A program made the position numbers and the translations under genes. From the NCBI GenBank assembly GCA_000181795.3, contig CM012954.1, positions 16,712,425 to 16,776,424 on the forward strand: 64,000 nt of DNA, read 5' to 3'. The notes below the pieces were generated by a model that had not been told where the DNA came from, searched no databases, and saw only the letters and a list, made by a program, of their open reading frames with translations. This document shows, in pieces, positions 10,946-24,378 of the stretch; positions within the stretch are counted from its first letter, which is position 1; each line of letters opens with the position of its first letter. Source of the DNA: Trichinella spiralis (lineage: Eukaryota; Nematoda; Enoplea; Trichinellida; Trichinellidae).

Positions 10946-11452
10946 TGTACAGGTTGAAAATTTGAACTCTTTTCAGCAGTACTCTGCACTGAATATAAAA
11001 ATGGATAATTTTCAATCAACAAAAGAAAACGAAATAAAAGTTACCTCCCACAAATAGTGCAGAATTTATGCGCTTACAATGCGACAATTATGCTATTACA
11101 GTATTAGAAAAGCAAGTTTAATTATGACCATACTGTAGTTTTCTGTTGTTAAATTATTTTTATTTCACTGAATTATTTAAAAAGACATTCAATATTTGAA
11201 AAGATTTAAATAAATTTAATTTCAAGATGAAATGCAATAAAATATAAAGAATATATTCATTATGAGAAGTAATTTGTTAATTTTCGTTTAATATGAAAAT
11301 TATGATTAAAACACCCACACTTTAGTAATTTCAAAATTGAGTTTTTCAGTTTACTTTAACAATATTACAATGAATGTATGCAGAAAGGACGGAAAGAAAA
11401 GGAAAAAGTTTAATAACAAATTTATTAATGAAAAATCGCAGTTCGTCAAATT
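10946..11452. other. Intergenic spacer
   Basis: About 500 bases between the start of RPL24 and the stop codon of the HTRA2-like gene. AT-rich, no exon or repeat recognised; it should include the RPL24 promoter. Confidence 0.5.
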
Positions 11453-13211
11453 TTATTTATTGCCTTGTTGGATGCGTATTTCAACGAGCTTCCTACGTCT
11501 TGAAATGATCAACGTCAACAAGCTGCCTTCTTCTAAAGCATCGAAATAAATTCCTTGAACTTATAATATTTTTTCTCTATTTTCTTACCGACAGCTTTTA
11601 AAACATCTGCCACAGAGTATACTTTTTTTCCGTTAGCTGCAATGATTACATCACCAGGCTCGATTCCATTTCGAAAATATCAAAATAAATTGTTACATAT
11701 TGTACTTTATTTTTGCATCATTATTAGTTTATTACTCGTGTGCAGCAGAGCCTAGAACTACACTGTGAACCAGCACTCCATGCGTTACGTTGAAAAAGTT
11801 TGGATCTCTTTGTCGCAGTTCTGACAGAAGGTTGTTATCTAAACTCAACATTGTGATGCCCAAGAAACATTTTCTCTTCGTGTCCAACGATTTCGGAAAA
11901 TAACTTTCTAAATGAAAATAATCACAACTAACTTTATTATCATTTATGCGGCATTGAGTAGAAATATTTGATAGAATTCCAATTTTGAACATATTTTACC
12001 AGTCTTCTTGCTTTGCAATTCAGCTTGACAACACTTTTGAAAAAAATTGCTCACGTGATCAGCCGGCAAAGCAAAAGAAATTCCTGGAGTAACTTGCATT
12101 GTGCTAATGCCAATTATTTCACCATCCTCAAAATAAGAACATAATGCAAATTTTAAGAATATAAAATCAAAGAAGAACACAACTGACTAAATCGACCAAT
12201 GGTCCACCACTGTTGCCCGTTGTAATCATCGCGTCCGTTTGGATATATTCTATCGGCTTTTCTTGACCATGCCCACTGATCAGTCGCCTGGCATTGGATA
12301 CTATACCAACAGTAACTGTGTTTGTTAAACAATATGGACTGCCCAAAGCAATGACCCATTCGCCAGGACGGACTTCTTTTCCTTCTTTTAATTTAAGATA
12401 AGGTAGATTTGTCTTTAGAAAAAAGTCAAAATTATAAATAAACAAAAAGATAATAATTGCATGAAAACAATGTACCGCATTTATTTTCACGGCAGCTAAA
12501 TCAGATGATTGGTCAATATATTTCACAAAACCTTCGTAAACTCGACCGTCATAGAGTTTTACATATACATCTCGGCGGCCATTGTTCACAACATGGGCAT
12601 TGGTCAATATCCATCCGTCGGAACGAACAATAACACCAGATCCATTTGATAGTGTAGTCTGACCAAGAAACGGTATCCTAAATGAGTTATCAGCACTAAA
12701 TGGAAAATTTCTACGACGTTGACACTTACTTCCCTTGTAATTCAATGCTAACTACCGCTGGAGCTACTTTTTCTACCACATCAGCGATAAAATTATAGTC
12801 ATTCGGTTTGAACGGTAACTGTAAAATAATTTCATAACTCCATTAAACAATAATAATGTATAAATGCTGCATATTTTACGAAGAAAATATATATTCATGC
12901 TTTTTGAAAACGCGAACTTAATCGAGAGCACCTTGTTCCCCGTTTACAAAGAAAACCTGCAATTTTATACTGTTTCGATATAAAAAAGAAATACACTACA
13001 AAGTATATAATTCTTCAAAGAAAATTATATGGTGTGATTTATAATAATTTTCCAGTTTATAAAAGTTTATGAATACTTGGAAAGCGTGCATATTCCGAAC
13101 TGGTATTGTGTTCAGCATGTGATTTTTATTATAAAAAATGCAAGCCGATAAAGCAGCCAAACCAGCCACTGCTGTAGTCGCAATTGCGGTGTATCGACCA
13201 ACATTAAGCAT
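11453..13211 (-). CDS. HTRA2: HTRA2/Omi-like serine protease with PDZ domain
   Basis: About eight exons from ATG 13211 to TAA 11453-11455. The N-terminus has one hydrophobic helix (about residues 8-25, AIATTAVAGLAALSACIF), as in the membrane-anchored Omi form. The HtrA protease domain is complete: NFIADVVEKVAPAVV, His in WILTNAHVV, Asp in QSSDLAAVKI, Ser in ITTGNSGGPLVD. The PDZ part (HGVLVHSVVLGSAAHE...GIEPGDVIIAANG) matches human HGVLIHKVILGSPAH...GDVILAIG. The protein ends RRKLVEIRIQQGNK. In known animals Omi acts in the mitochondrial intermembrane space in quality control and cell death. One oddity: the intron inside the PDZ (about 11674-11735) has a GTAATA donor but no AG at its 3' end; see findings. 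Confidence 0.87.
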
Positions 13212-14990
13212 TATTCGGTGATTACAGATTTCTGCAAAAATTACATGAACAATCAATTTCGCATGCAGAATATGAAATTTTAAAACAGAAACAAATTACT
13301 TAAAATAACAAAAACTTTACTTGTATGTATTCGTTAATTAAATAAATTCCCTAAAGAGTAAAATTTATTTGTTTCAAAATACAAATTTACAAAATAAATA
13401 CAAGTAAAAATAAATTTATGCTTATAAATAAACATATCAAAAGAATCTAAAAGTAATATTACTTCCATGCTTCCAAGTGCGACTCGTTGAACCATGAAAA
13501 GGTAGTAAAAAGCGGATTAATTTTGACATGGCACTGTTTCCCGAACAAAACAATTTCAACTGCTATAAAATTTTAAAATATTTCAGAACAACTTACAATG
13601 TAATCTTAGATGACTAATATCAAAGCATTGCATTAAAAACATCGCGTAAATGATTTCAGAAATCAAAAATCTTGCATAAAATTCTGTTGCAGTATTACAT
13701 AATATCTGAAAAAAGTGCCAAAATCAGTTTATACTTTTTAAAAATAATAAAATCAAAAATACAGTAAAAAGCAATGAAGTTCTTTAATGAATCTATTACT
13801 GTACTTTGATTTACGTAGGTAAACATACACTAACTTTATTATTGTTTATTTGAAAAAATGAATTTTCTTAATTGGTTCAAAATTGGTTAAAATGCATTTC
13901 AAAAATATGAAAATTATAAGTTCTGTCATGTCAATCATACATCCGTGAGGAGGATGTTGCGTTCTACACACTGTATTAGCTGCAGACAGCTACACAAAAC
14001 TTGTTACTTGTTATTAGATGGCGAAATCACTGATTTATTGAAGTTATTGTTTGGCTTCAGTGCCAAATTTGACCATTTCTTCTAAAATGTTGTAGTTCCA
14101 TAGTTTCAGCTGCTGGAGCGTAATTTACAGGATTCGTTTGAAATACCATTTTCACAATTTTGAATTGTTCAGAGCAGATTTTGTAAGATTGGCGTGTGCT
14201 ATTTCTGTAATTTTCCAGTTGATTTCAATAATGCTATAAATATAAATTCATATATTTTAGTTTTAGAATTCATATTTTAAAATCAAGAGAAGATGAAGTT
14301 TTTGTTTGGAATATGAAAAAAGAATTGCATATCGCAATAAAAAAATGTTTAAAGCAAGAAAATTGAAATGCCTAAGTATTTCATTTTTATGCATTGCGAC
14401 ATTTAAGTAGCACAAAGTGCAATATACAAATTGAACCTGAAAATCGAATTTCAACGAGCACCATTTTGAGCACGACGATAAGTAATGTTATAAAAGTATT
14501 TTTTTATTTAATCGTGGCTTATTTTATTAATGCCATACTTTGTGTTCTTCAATTCAGCAATCTTCTGTAAGTGTTGGTTTTAATTTTTTTTGTATTTTGA
14601 TTGTTCACTGTTTTCTTCGATTTTTAACATTTGACAAGTTGGGAACTATACATGTTCACGTAGATCAGTGTTCGTTAATTCAGTCTTGCATGGTGCAGTT
14701 GAATTTCCATTTAGTTGTATTTTTTGATTACAATGATTTTGTTGAATTTGAAAAACTGTTAATTAATGACTAGTGACTTTATGCAGATACGATGTGGCCG
14801 CAATGTATTGATTTAAAGTTCAATTGTAAATCAGTTGAATGCTCATTATTTTGCATTAATATCACAGAAAAAGGACATGTTTTGTATCAGAAACTTTTAT
14901 TAACAATAATTTTCATACATTTATAACATTAACGCAAGAAAATGCAGCATTTCTTGTTATTGAAATCTATTTAATCAGGGTTGGTAGAAA
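13212..14990. other. Intergenic spacer
   Basis: About 1.8 kb between the HTRA2-like start and the stop of pseudoprotease gene A. AT-rich with scattered TCAG/TTTTAG strings but no exon chain, and no repeat recognised. Confidence 0.5.
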
Positions 14991-17900
14991 TTATTCAAAT
15001 TGCGGATACTCGTTAACACTGATGTACATCTCTAGTGTTTCTTCTTTTTCATCACTGGTAATGTATTTGTGGGTTGACTTTAATTTTGCTCCAATCTGCA
15101 AGCGTTCATTGCCGAAATCGCAAATCAAAGGTGCTCCAATGCTCTGGAAAAATTTAAATTTAACGCCTAAAAATTTTGCCGAAAAAAGACACACTGTACC
15201 TGATACAGCATTGTGCTTGGATTTGAAACACAGATCATGTGATTTCTATCGAATTTTCCACTGAAAACTGATTCACAAGCTTCTGGAGTGACAATTCGCA
15301 CTGGAGTTTCGTCGACCGCACCTCGTCTGTTCAAACCGTAAACGTAGCACATTTCAATCCTACCTGCTATATTTCTCCTGTACTGTATTGTATGGAAGAG
15401 AGATTTAGCAGGGGGTTCAATAGTTATTGGGTTGAAAAGTTTTAACAGTGCTAAACTGGCTTTGATTTGTCTCATGTGATCATCGATTGGCTGGTAAAGT
15501 ATGATATCTTTTACTCTGTACATTTGAGTGCTTCCTCCTCGAGAGAATCCCGGGAATACGTAAATATCTTCTCCAACTCTGCAATTAGTTAGTATATGTG
15601 AAGTGTAAGCAACTTTTCACGTCAGCGTATGTGGAAAAAGAGAACTTTTTTTACCTTCCTCTAGTGCACGGTGAACTTGTTATCAATGTGTCAGTTGTAA
15701 TTTGTTTTCCATAGTAGGAAACAGCCGTTGCGGTACAAACGACCGAGAAGTTTCGATTAATGTCATCATATATTAAATGAAATACTTGAGTATTAGCGTT
15801 GCTTTGTTTATTTCCTTGGAGCTAGAAATAATAATTATTGTTTTTTATTTTTGTAATATTTATTTTGGAAAATTATTTGTCAGTTGCGCGCGGCGGAAGA
15901 ATGTAAATTTACAATTGAAGAATTTAAGAAATATATGTACATTAATTTGAACAAATGCAACTACTGAAGAAGAATAAGATCAGGTATGAATTGTACGTTA
16001 AAGTTATAAAATTTGAAATTTTCTTACCCAATATACTGTTGGATAAAGCTTTTTCAATATGCTAGCTATAACATCGTCTGATTCAGCAAAATAATTCGGA
16101 GAGTCTTCTGAAACAGATTTTTTTTTATTTTCAATAAAATTAAATTTACATTGTTGAATTGTTTTTTACGGGAAATTTCAGTTGTGTCGCGTTGAATTTC
16201 TGCGGCGAATTTTTTCGAATTGTAATATTCTGATATTAGAGCGGTCATTTTAAATAGACCATTTCCATGCGGGAATATGAAGCTGAAGCTGCCGTACAGA
16301 TAGGCTTTACCGTTGTGGATGCAAGTCAACGCCCCACCATTGTACTAATAATTAATTGAACAAAAATTATTTCACCGTCTGCTTGAAATAATTTAAAATG
16401 ATGATTTTTTTTTGAAAAAATTTACCTGTGTATGTTTGAATAATTTTAAATGTGCACAAATTCCAGTATGTAAGCCCAGTTCTGGATAGTGACTTTTGGT
16501 GCATGGTTTTTCAGCCGTCAGGACGGCGGCAAATTCAGCCACTCTTACTTGTTGTAAATCGAAACCGTTGAGGAAGCATCTTTCCGGTTGATATACTTGA
16601 TTAGTTGGTAAAAGACAAGCTGGCTGAGAGTGCAAATTGAAAATGATTGGATTTTTCAGACGTAGTACAGTCAAATAAGGGTTTGACATGGAATCGGAAT
16701 ACATAATGATTTCTTGAATATCTTGTCGATTGTCGTTTATTTTGTGAAATGTATTCTTGTCGTATCTTCCTGAGTAGACGAAGTGTTCATGTTTGATTTC
16801 ATAGCTGTTATATCTGTGAAATGAGAAATAGAGGGAATATTATTAAACAAAGAATACAACGCATAGATCACATTCAGGTACCCAATGCATGTTGATGAAG
16901 TGGCTATGATGTCTGTATTGTTGGAATATTTTTGCTGGTTACCATATTGTATAATTGTTGCCAAGCAATGCAAAGAATTGCTTCCTTTTTTGACAATCAA
17001 CGCTGACCATGGAAATGCTTCTCTTGCATAAAAGTAGTCGTCTGCTGTGATTCCATATTGGCTGAAGTCACCGCAGCTTATTCTATTTCCCTGGCAATAG
17101 CAATAAATTAATAAGTTGAATGCATCTTTAAAAACTGCCTTTTTAAAACAACTTTATGAAAATTTTTTGACAAAAAAAGATTTCAATTTATCTTGTATAA
17201 AGTTTTCTTACCATGACTCTTTTTGCATTTGCAAATATATTTTCTTCTGACTCATCTGACCACACATCTGTAAATTGATCCGTTTTTAATAGATTCAACT
17301 GCTGTTCGTGAATTGGATGTACATACCAGTGTCACGTGGCAATTTTCTTCTTGCTTCCTAAATAAGACAGAAAATAGTAGCTTTTTATTCAAATTATTTT
17401 AAATTAAGGTTGCTTTTCTTTTTTCAGTTTAATAATTTTCTTTGATGTAGAAAAAGCAATATTGAAAGCCTTCTGATTAATTACCCAGCTTATTCCAGCC
17501 ATCGGATCACGAAGTTCAGGAAGTTGTGGTTGTATATTCGGGCTTGGTTGCTTTGCAGGTTGCGGTTGAGGCTTTAGCTGAGGCTGAGGCTGAGGCTGAG
17601 GTTGACGCTGGGGCTGGGGTTGGGGCTGGGGCTGTGGCCTGAATTTTGGTTCTTGTGGTTCAGGTTCACGCTTTATTGGCGCTTGGGGAATTGTTGGTGA
17701 CGGTTGTTTTGGCACTTGTTCCTTCCCACTTGTCTGTCGCGCTAGAATAATAGAACTTCTGCTTTAGATGGTATTTTCCTTGAACAAATACTAACTTACA
17801 TTTTTCGATTTCTCTGTTTGTTTCCACCATTGCTTCATAGAATGGATTCTAAATTGATGCACTTATTTATATTATTTTCATTTTCAACGATGTTGTGTTT

Positions 17901-19090
17901 TGCATAATTGTTAAAATTGCTGCAGTGAAAAAATCATATAATTAATTGCTTACTCTTCGTATTGGACTTTTTGCTTTAGGAGTTGGATTTTTTTGTTCAA
18001 CTTTTGCTGAAATGTTGAAAAAGTAATATATTATTAAAAGTTATTACCGATGCACGTTAAGAAAACTATCTTCACTTTCTATTTTTGGGTAGTCTGTTCT
18101 TATGACCGGAGGTGTTCTCTAAAAATATGTATTTTGAATAAGAATTATAATTTCATAGCTTTGCACAACGTTGCACATATATATATATATATATATATAT
18201 CGTGCATCTTTTCTATGCTGTACCTCTGGGGAGGGTTTTGTTGGTGATTTGGGGGTTTTATCAGCCGAAGGAGAGTTGTTTATGAGGGACGGTTTTTTAT
18301 CGCTGAGAGTCTGCTCTAAAAATGAATTATATTATAGAAATACTCAAATGTTTTACTTTAACTTACTTGGTTTGTAATTATTAGAATTTTGTAGTATCCT
18401 GTAAAATCGTCCCTGTAAGGAGCAAAGATGTAAAGTTAGCATTTAAGGATAAATATTTGAATATGTTTTGAGTAATAACTGTATTTCTAATTTAGTTGAT
18501 GCTTTAAGAAGAAAAGCTATAGTATTAAATGTAGTACTTTTTTTAATAATTTAGACAGTAAAGTTAGAGTAAATACCAAACACGTCCAATATTGTGGAAG
18601 ATTAGATTATGAAATTATGCATATTTGATTTGTGACATTTTACATAAATGATTTTACCATTTTAATTTGATCCCTCATTGTCTCTACTGTGGCTTTGCCT
18701 AAAAAAATGTATTGTCACATTTGTATTGAATTTATAAATGAATGCTGAAATAAAATTACTTTTTTGTCCAGCAGGAGTTTTATAATTCACCACTACTGTT
18801 TTGCCTCGTGCTGCCTGAATAATATGCGAAATAAATTTAGTAGAATATTTCTTTACAAGTATTAAGTGTTTCAGTTGAATAAAGAATTGCATTTGTATAA
18901 TTTGAGGTGCGTAAAATTTTTAATCAATACTTGTTATTATAAAATGTAATTGCTCTTCATGAAATAAATGATGTGAATTTTTATAGTGGATAACTGAAAT
19001 TTTAAAAAATAAATTTCTAATACTTACTTCTGCATATTTTGCTGTATGGATGAGCAGCACTAAGCATGGCAGGAAAAGTGATATCTTCAT
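14991..19090 (-). CDS. Pseudoprotease gene A: secreted, Pro/Gln linker, two inactive S1 domains
   Basis: Start ATG 19090, stop TAA 14991-14993, 15 or more exons. Exon 1 is a signal peptide (MKISLFLPCLVLLIHTAKYA). Several short exons then encode a long Lys/Pro/Thr-rich linker, including a PQPQ-type tract at about 17550-17640. Domain 1 starts CGDFSQYGITADDYFY then FPWSALI; the His-loop cysteine is kept but reads IIATSSTC instead of TAAHC; the Asp strand is PYLTVLRL; the nucleophile loop is YNGGALTC instead of GDSGGP. Domain 2 has LITSSPC, SLALLKLFNP and SIGAPLIC. So all three catalytic positions are changed in both domains while cysteines and core strands persist. Most like trypsin-fold protease homologues; likely secreted and non-catalytic. 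Function unknown. Confidence 0.75.
17550..17640 (-). repeat. Pro/Gln codon repeat in gene A linker
   Basis: Imperfect tandem CAGCCCCAG-type repeats encode alternating Pro and Gln in the linker of gene A. It lies wholly within one open exon (about 17404-17735). Confidence 0.8.
18177..18200. repeat. (AT)n microsatellite, intron of gene A
   Basis: Twelve AT dinucleotides in an intron between linker exons. Confidence 0.95.
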
Positions 19091-21413
19091 TCTGAAACAA
19101 AGTGGCTAAAATATTTTGGTGAAAAAATTTCAAACGCGCTTCTTTATCTGTGAGAAGTATAAAATTTATGGAATGCTTTAAAAATTATGAATTATGATTA
19201 TGCAACTCCAAAACAGATGGAGAATTGAGTCTGTGAAAGTGAACATTATGCAAAAGCCATAGTCGTGATAAGAAGTGAAGTTTCCAACCACATCTCGGCA
19301 GATTTATACAGTTTCATGCAGAATTTATTTTGCATTTATTGTATCTTTGCAAACACTGCAAACAACAGTAAAGATGGATGACGTGCATTATTAATGTTTT
19401 CCAATAACCAAATATTGAAAAATTCTAAATTTCGAGGTGCAAAAAAATTTTTTCGTCTACTTTGCTTTAGTCAATGCGAGGTGAATAAATAAATTAATCA
19501 GTACGGCATGTTTTTGTGTGGTATTTTTAATGTAGTCATAGCTGAAATGAGTGGCTTTTTTGAAATTATTTTGCTTACATTAGTTGCATTTTTATTTGAA
19601 AATGTTAGTTAACTGTTAAATAAATAGTCGTTAATCAAATAATCTTAGAGGGGGCGGTGAAAAATTGTTTAATAACAAATCCTTTTCAAAGCTATACGGA
19701 AAATGTTCATTGATTTTATTTTATTTAATGAATACTTTCGTTGGTTGATCAACTTTAAATATTTTAAATTATTTATTTCCCCCGTGCATTTTATTGAATG
19801 TTTTGATAAACTTTTATTTATATTGCGTTTTATTTTAAAACATGTATTCTCTGTCTCTTGCTAATAATTCTTTTACTTCTTTATGCTTTGTAAATTTGAA
19901 TACGTTCAACATTATGAAATGTATAATATACTCATGCATATTAGAACGTATAAATACATGCAGCTTGATTACTTGAAGATTATGATTATTAATAATTTGC
20001 TTTATATTGTTGTTTATTAACTTAATGAATAATTTTCTAATATATTTGTATTATTCATTTTTTGAGTAATTTTTATTTTTTAACAGTTTGTCATTCTAGT
20101 TTTTTACAAAGTAATTACAAACTTTCATGATTACATTTTTTATTTTATTTTTGTAATTTAATATTACATGATATTTTAATTTTTGTGGAAAAGAATATAA
20201 ATTTGCACAATGTATGAAATTTCATTTGGTTTCCATTTGTTTATGTGAAATCAGTATAATTTTTCTGATTTGTTGAATGCAATTATTATTTTTTAATTCA
20301 ATCATTCGGCAGTTAGTAATGGTTCATTTGCTGCAATTATTTAATATCTGTTATTTTGGGATGCTTTTCATTTTGAAACTTTTTCATATTTTTTCAATGT
20401 GAAATTCATGATGATGAAAGCTAATTTTTTTTATCCATGACTATTCAAGTATTTTTCTCTTTAGTTTATTTCGACAGTGTGTTTTTTTATGAGCTTTTCA
20501 AATTTTGAATCGTGGAATTTCAATATGTGAAATATTACAGTAAGCAGACTAATTTAAATAAAAACAGAACGAGGTAGATGATATTTGATAATAAAATATT
20601 TGTTTTCATCGTGACGATATATACGATTTTTGTGTGGGTTGTAACCTGTGAAAATAACTATAAATACCACATTAAGTTAGGTTTTAAATCAAACAATATA
20701 TATTTTAATATTAAAAATTAATAAAGCAACAAACATTTTAATAAAATGTGAAATTTTAATTTAATATATCCAATTGAAAATTTAGTAATTTTAGTGTTTA
20801 TCTGCACAGATTTTCACATTGAAAACTGGTGAGTCTGATGAAAATTTGTCAATATTTTCAACAATTCAAATTGCTATATGCAGATATTTGATATTGCTTT
20901 TCATTTTTTAACTTTCCACTTTTACAGTTATTACACTGATAGCAGTGATGTAAGTTAGAATACTGATTTTTTTAATTTATGAATTATTTAGTTTTTTATT
21001 TTTTAATTATTATTTTAATTTTTTATTATTAAAAATAGTTTTAAAATCGCTGTTTAATCCAAAATAAAGAATATGCAGACAGCTGATGAAAATTTGCACT
21101 TTTCAGTTAGAAAATATATAATGATTTCTATTAATTTTCAGCTGTATGTATTATATTGTAGATCAGTACAATAAGTTTCAGAATTTGAAAGTTGAAGATT
21201 TTTATGAAAGTGGGAAAATGGATATTTTTGTTTATAAATTGCATTTATGCTGTTACTTTTGTAATTGAGCTTTTCTGATTTTGTTTTTTGCAAAATATTG
21301 ACTTTATTTTTTATACTGCTTATTTTGTCATTTCTTTTTTTGTTGTAAAGTATATCTGTGAAAAGATGTAAAGTTTGATTTTAAGTTTGAAATGCAGGCA
21401 AATAAAAAAATCA
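19091..21413. other. AT-rich intergenic gap between genes A and B
   Basis: About 2.3 kb upstream of gene A and downstream of gene B. Very T-rich on the plus strand from about 19.4 to 21.0 kb. No reading frame over 60 codons and no trypsin-like remnant recognised, so I see no trace of a fifth copy. Confidence 0.55.
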
Positions 21414-23916
21414 TTACAATGGTTCATAATACAATAAATCAAATTTTGAAATTAGAATGTACGCGGAAATATCCATGTCATTGTCTTCGTAAGGTTCGTT
21501 TTCCACGCCCAGATTGATTTTTATGCCCATGTGGACATTTTCATCGTGTTTTCTGCAAATCAGGGGTGCACCGATCGTCTGAAATATAATTTTTATTTTT
21601 TGCTTTTTGATGCAAGAATGAAATAATATATAAATGTTGTTTTACATGTGTCAATTTATTTTTCGGCTCTAATCCGCAGATCATGTATTCACTGTGAAAG
21701 CGTGGGCCATAAACGATCTTACAAGCTTCATGAGTGACAATGATTACTTCGATGTATTTAGTGTTTCCTTGTTTATCAATTCCCCCAAGCAAACAATAAT
21801 CAATGCCGGTCAGATCTTCATTCAAACGAGGAAGCCGAATGGTTGTTGCTTGGTTTCTATATTCCACTGATTGATATAGTTCTACAGATGCTATGCCAAC
21901 TTGGTTCACTGGTAGTTCATATCCTTTGAATGGCATATGTTCTATTAACTTTATTTGTAATAACATGGCTTTCGGTAATCCCTTCTCTTCTGAGTGGAAT
22001 CCAGTAAATGCGTACTTTATTGAGGGTGCCCTAAATTTCATTTTTTAAATATTTCACCATTATCATTATTATTGTTAGTGTAATATTACATCGTTCATAT
22101 CAACTATTAATTAGTGTTTTGCTTACCGTCTGGGAAAACATTGCGAACTTGTTATCATTTGTGATGTTTTAGCACTGTTGTGTGTAAAAATGAACATGCC
22201 TGTACATAATATGCTCCAATGTTGATTTTTTTCACCAATCACATGTGCAATTGTACTTGGAAGGTAGCCAGTTGAAATTGTAAACTGAAAGCAATGAGAT
22301 TAGTTTATATTACATGTGTTTTTCAAATTATGTTATTAAGATAAAATATTGTACGTTTATTAAATACATTTATGTGTAAATAGGCATGTTCTACACGCAG
22401 ACGTTTGAAAAAGATATCGTTTACAAAATTTTATCATGAGCTATCATTCATTCATTTATGATTATTATTCAACTGAAATTATTAATTTAATGTAGCATAT
22501 TATTTTTTTAGTGTTTGATAGAGTTGTTAATTTAGAAAAAAAATTAGTTGAATTTCAATTTTACCGGTGGATGATTGGGATAAAGATCGGAAAGTGCTTT
22601 TTTCAATTCTTCTTCTTCTGCATCGAAGCATTTTGCGGTTAAAACTGAAAACCAAAAAAAAACTTTTCAATTAAATTTTAGCAGTTGGAAATTTTGAAAT
22701 TCTAGCCATGCTTTTTCTGAACGTTGCTGTTTGCAGTTTTGCGAACTTTCGGAATGATAAGGAAGTGAAGTATTCGGTGAAAAGTGAATATTCACTGTAT
22801 CTTTTAGTTGATACTGGGATTCTCTTCACGAAAATACCATACAAATATCCAATACCATCGATAAAGCAAGTTAATGGAGCACCTTGCTTCTGAACAAACA
22901 AATAATAAGAGAATTATTTTTACTTAACATAATATGTGTAAAGATGTGACATTTTTTCTTGCCTGAACATCCAGCATATATAACGATGCACCGCATACGG
23001 CAGAAATATCGGGAAGATTCAAACGTTGCACTGTAGTGCATGGAAATTGCCCATTGAGACGTAGAGGATATTCACCCAATGAAAATTTATTGCCGTTGAA
23101 TCCGGATACGAAGCATTTATTTGAAAAAGGTGGAATTTCTTCTTTTAAACAAATCGGCATCCGTCGTGCGTTGAAGGTTACCGGTAGTGATAGTTGTAAA
23201 ACGGTCAGGGGTATACTTGACCGACCATCTGAGAATGTTAGTATTTTTCTTATTCTTGAGCTGCGCAATGTCTCGGTTGAATTGTATTGTCCGAAGAAAA
23301 CACGCATTGTTCTTATTGATTCTTGAACAAAAAAATTATACATAAACGAATTTTGAACTATGTCCTGAAACGATTCATCATATCCTAAGCATTTCGGTGA
23401 CGTCAAGACCAGATCGCTTGTGTTTGATGCTTTTTGTATTTGTGCCAATTGTATTAAAACTCCCAAGCATTCTACTGCGGTCACATAGTTCGTTTTCAGA
23501 TGTACAGTCCAAGGGAATGGTTGCCTATCGTAGAAATAATCCTCTTCAGTATAATTGAACTGGCGCACGTTTCCGCATTCAGTATTCTTAGCCTGGTAAT
23601 AATGTTCATTTTTATCAATATTTTCAAATTATTCATTTTTATAACTTAACTCTAAATAAGAAATATTATATTTATTTATTTGAAGTTCTGTAAAAATATA
23701 TTTTTACATTTACATTATTATCAAATCTGTTAAATTTTGAGTGGAGATTTTTTATTATAATTTAAACATTTTTCAAACATGTACAGCGTGATAAATACAT
23801 TTTATGAAAAGTAAGGAAAAAACATTTTCTTTTCTAATAGCACCTACTTTTGTAGTATAAAACAGAAATATTGTAAGAATGATAAAACGAGAATGCTGAG
23901 AATGAACTTTGTACAT
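21414..23916 (-). CDS. Pseudoprotease gene B: secreted, no linker, two inactive S1 domains
   Basis: Start ATG 23916, stop TAA 21414-21416. Exon 1 (23848-23916) is a signal peptide of 23 codons with core FIILTIFLFY. It joins directly in phase to domain 1 (exon from 23592): CGNVRQFNYTEEDYFYDRQP then FPWTV, with no linker. Catalytic positions: LTSPKC for TAAHC, IPLTVLQL for DIALLKL, KQGAPLTC for GDSGGP. Domain 2 has MITSSQC, AMLLQIKL and TIGAPLIC. A conserved bridge IGYLYGIF...LFTEYFTS follows the first nucleophile loop, as in its neighbours. The exon ending LYMLDVQ is followed by GCAAGA, a likely GC donor. Intact frames argue against a dead gene. Secreted; function unknown. Confidence 0.75.
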
Positions 23917-24378
23917 TGTTGAACGATACGTAGCTCACGTTGAACGTTGGTTTTAAATGTCTCATGAGCGATCCTGAACAGTATAATTGTTTATTTCACT
24001 GATTTGCTGATGAAGAAGAATTTATGTAATGAAAAGTAACATTTGATTTTCGAATTTCTTTTGCATTTTACCACGCATTTTACTGCGTCTGAAGTGACAT
24101 TCTATCATAAAGTTAGATTTGAAGAAATTTGCCAAGATGATTTCAATTTTCATTATATGATAAATCAGTTATTTCATTATTCAGTGTAAATTTGCTTTTA
24201 AGGTTTGCATATCATTACATGCTTTTCTGAACATCGATAGCTACACCTAAAACAAACAATGGGAAATTGGCAGTCATTTGTGAATTTTAACGACTTTTCT
24301 AAATTTATTATTGTAAAATGTAAAATATTATTATAATATATATATATATGCATTCAAAATCGATTGTGTTGCATTTTC
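23917..24378. other. Short spacer between genes B and C
   Basis: 460 bases from the start of B to the stop of C. AT-rich, with a short TA run near 24337-24349. It should hold the B promoter and the C 3' UTR; no clear element found. Confidence 0.5.
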
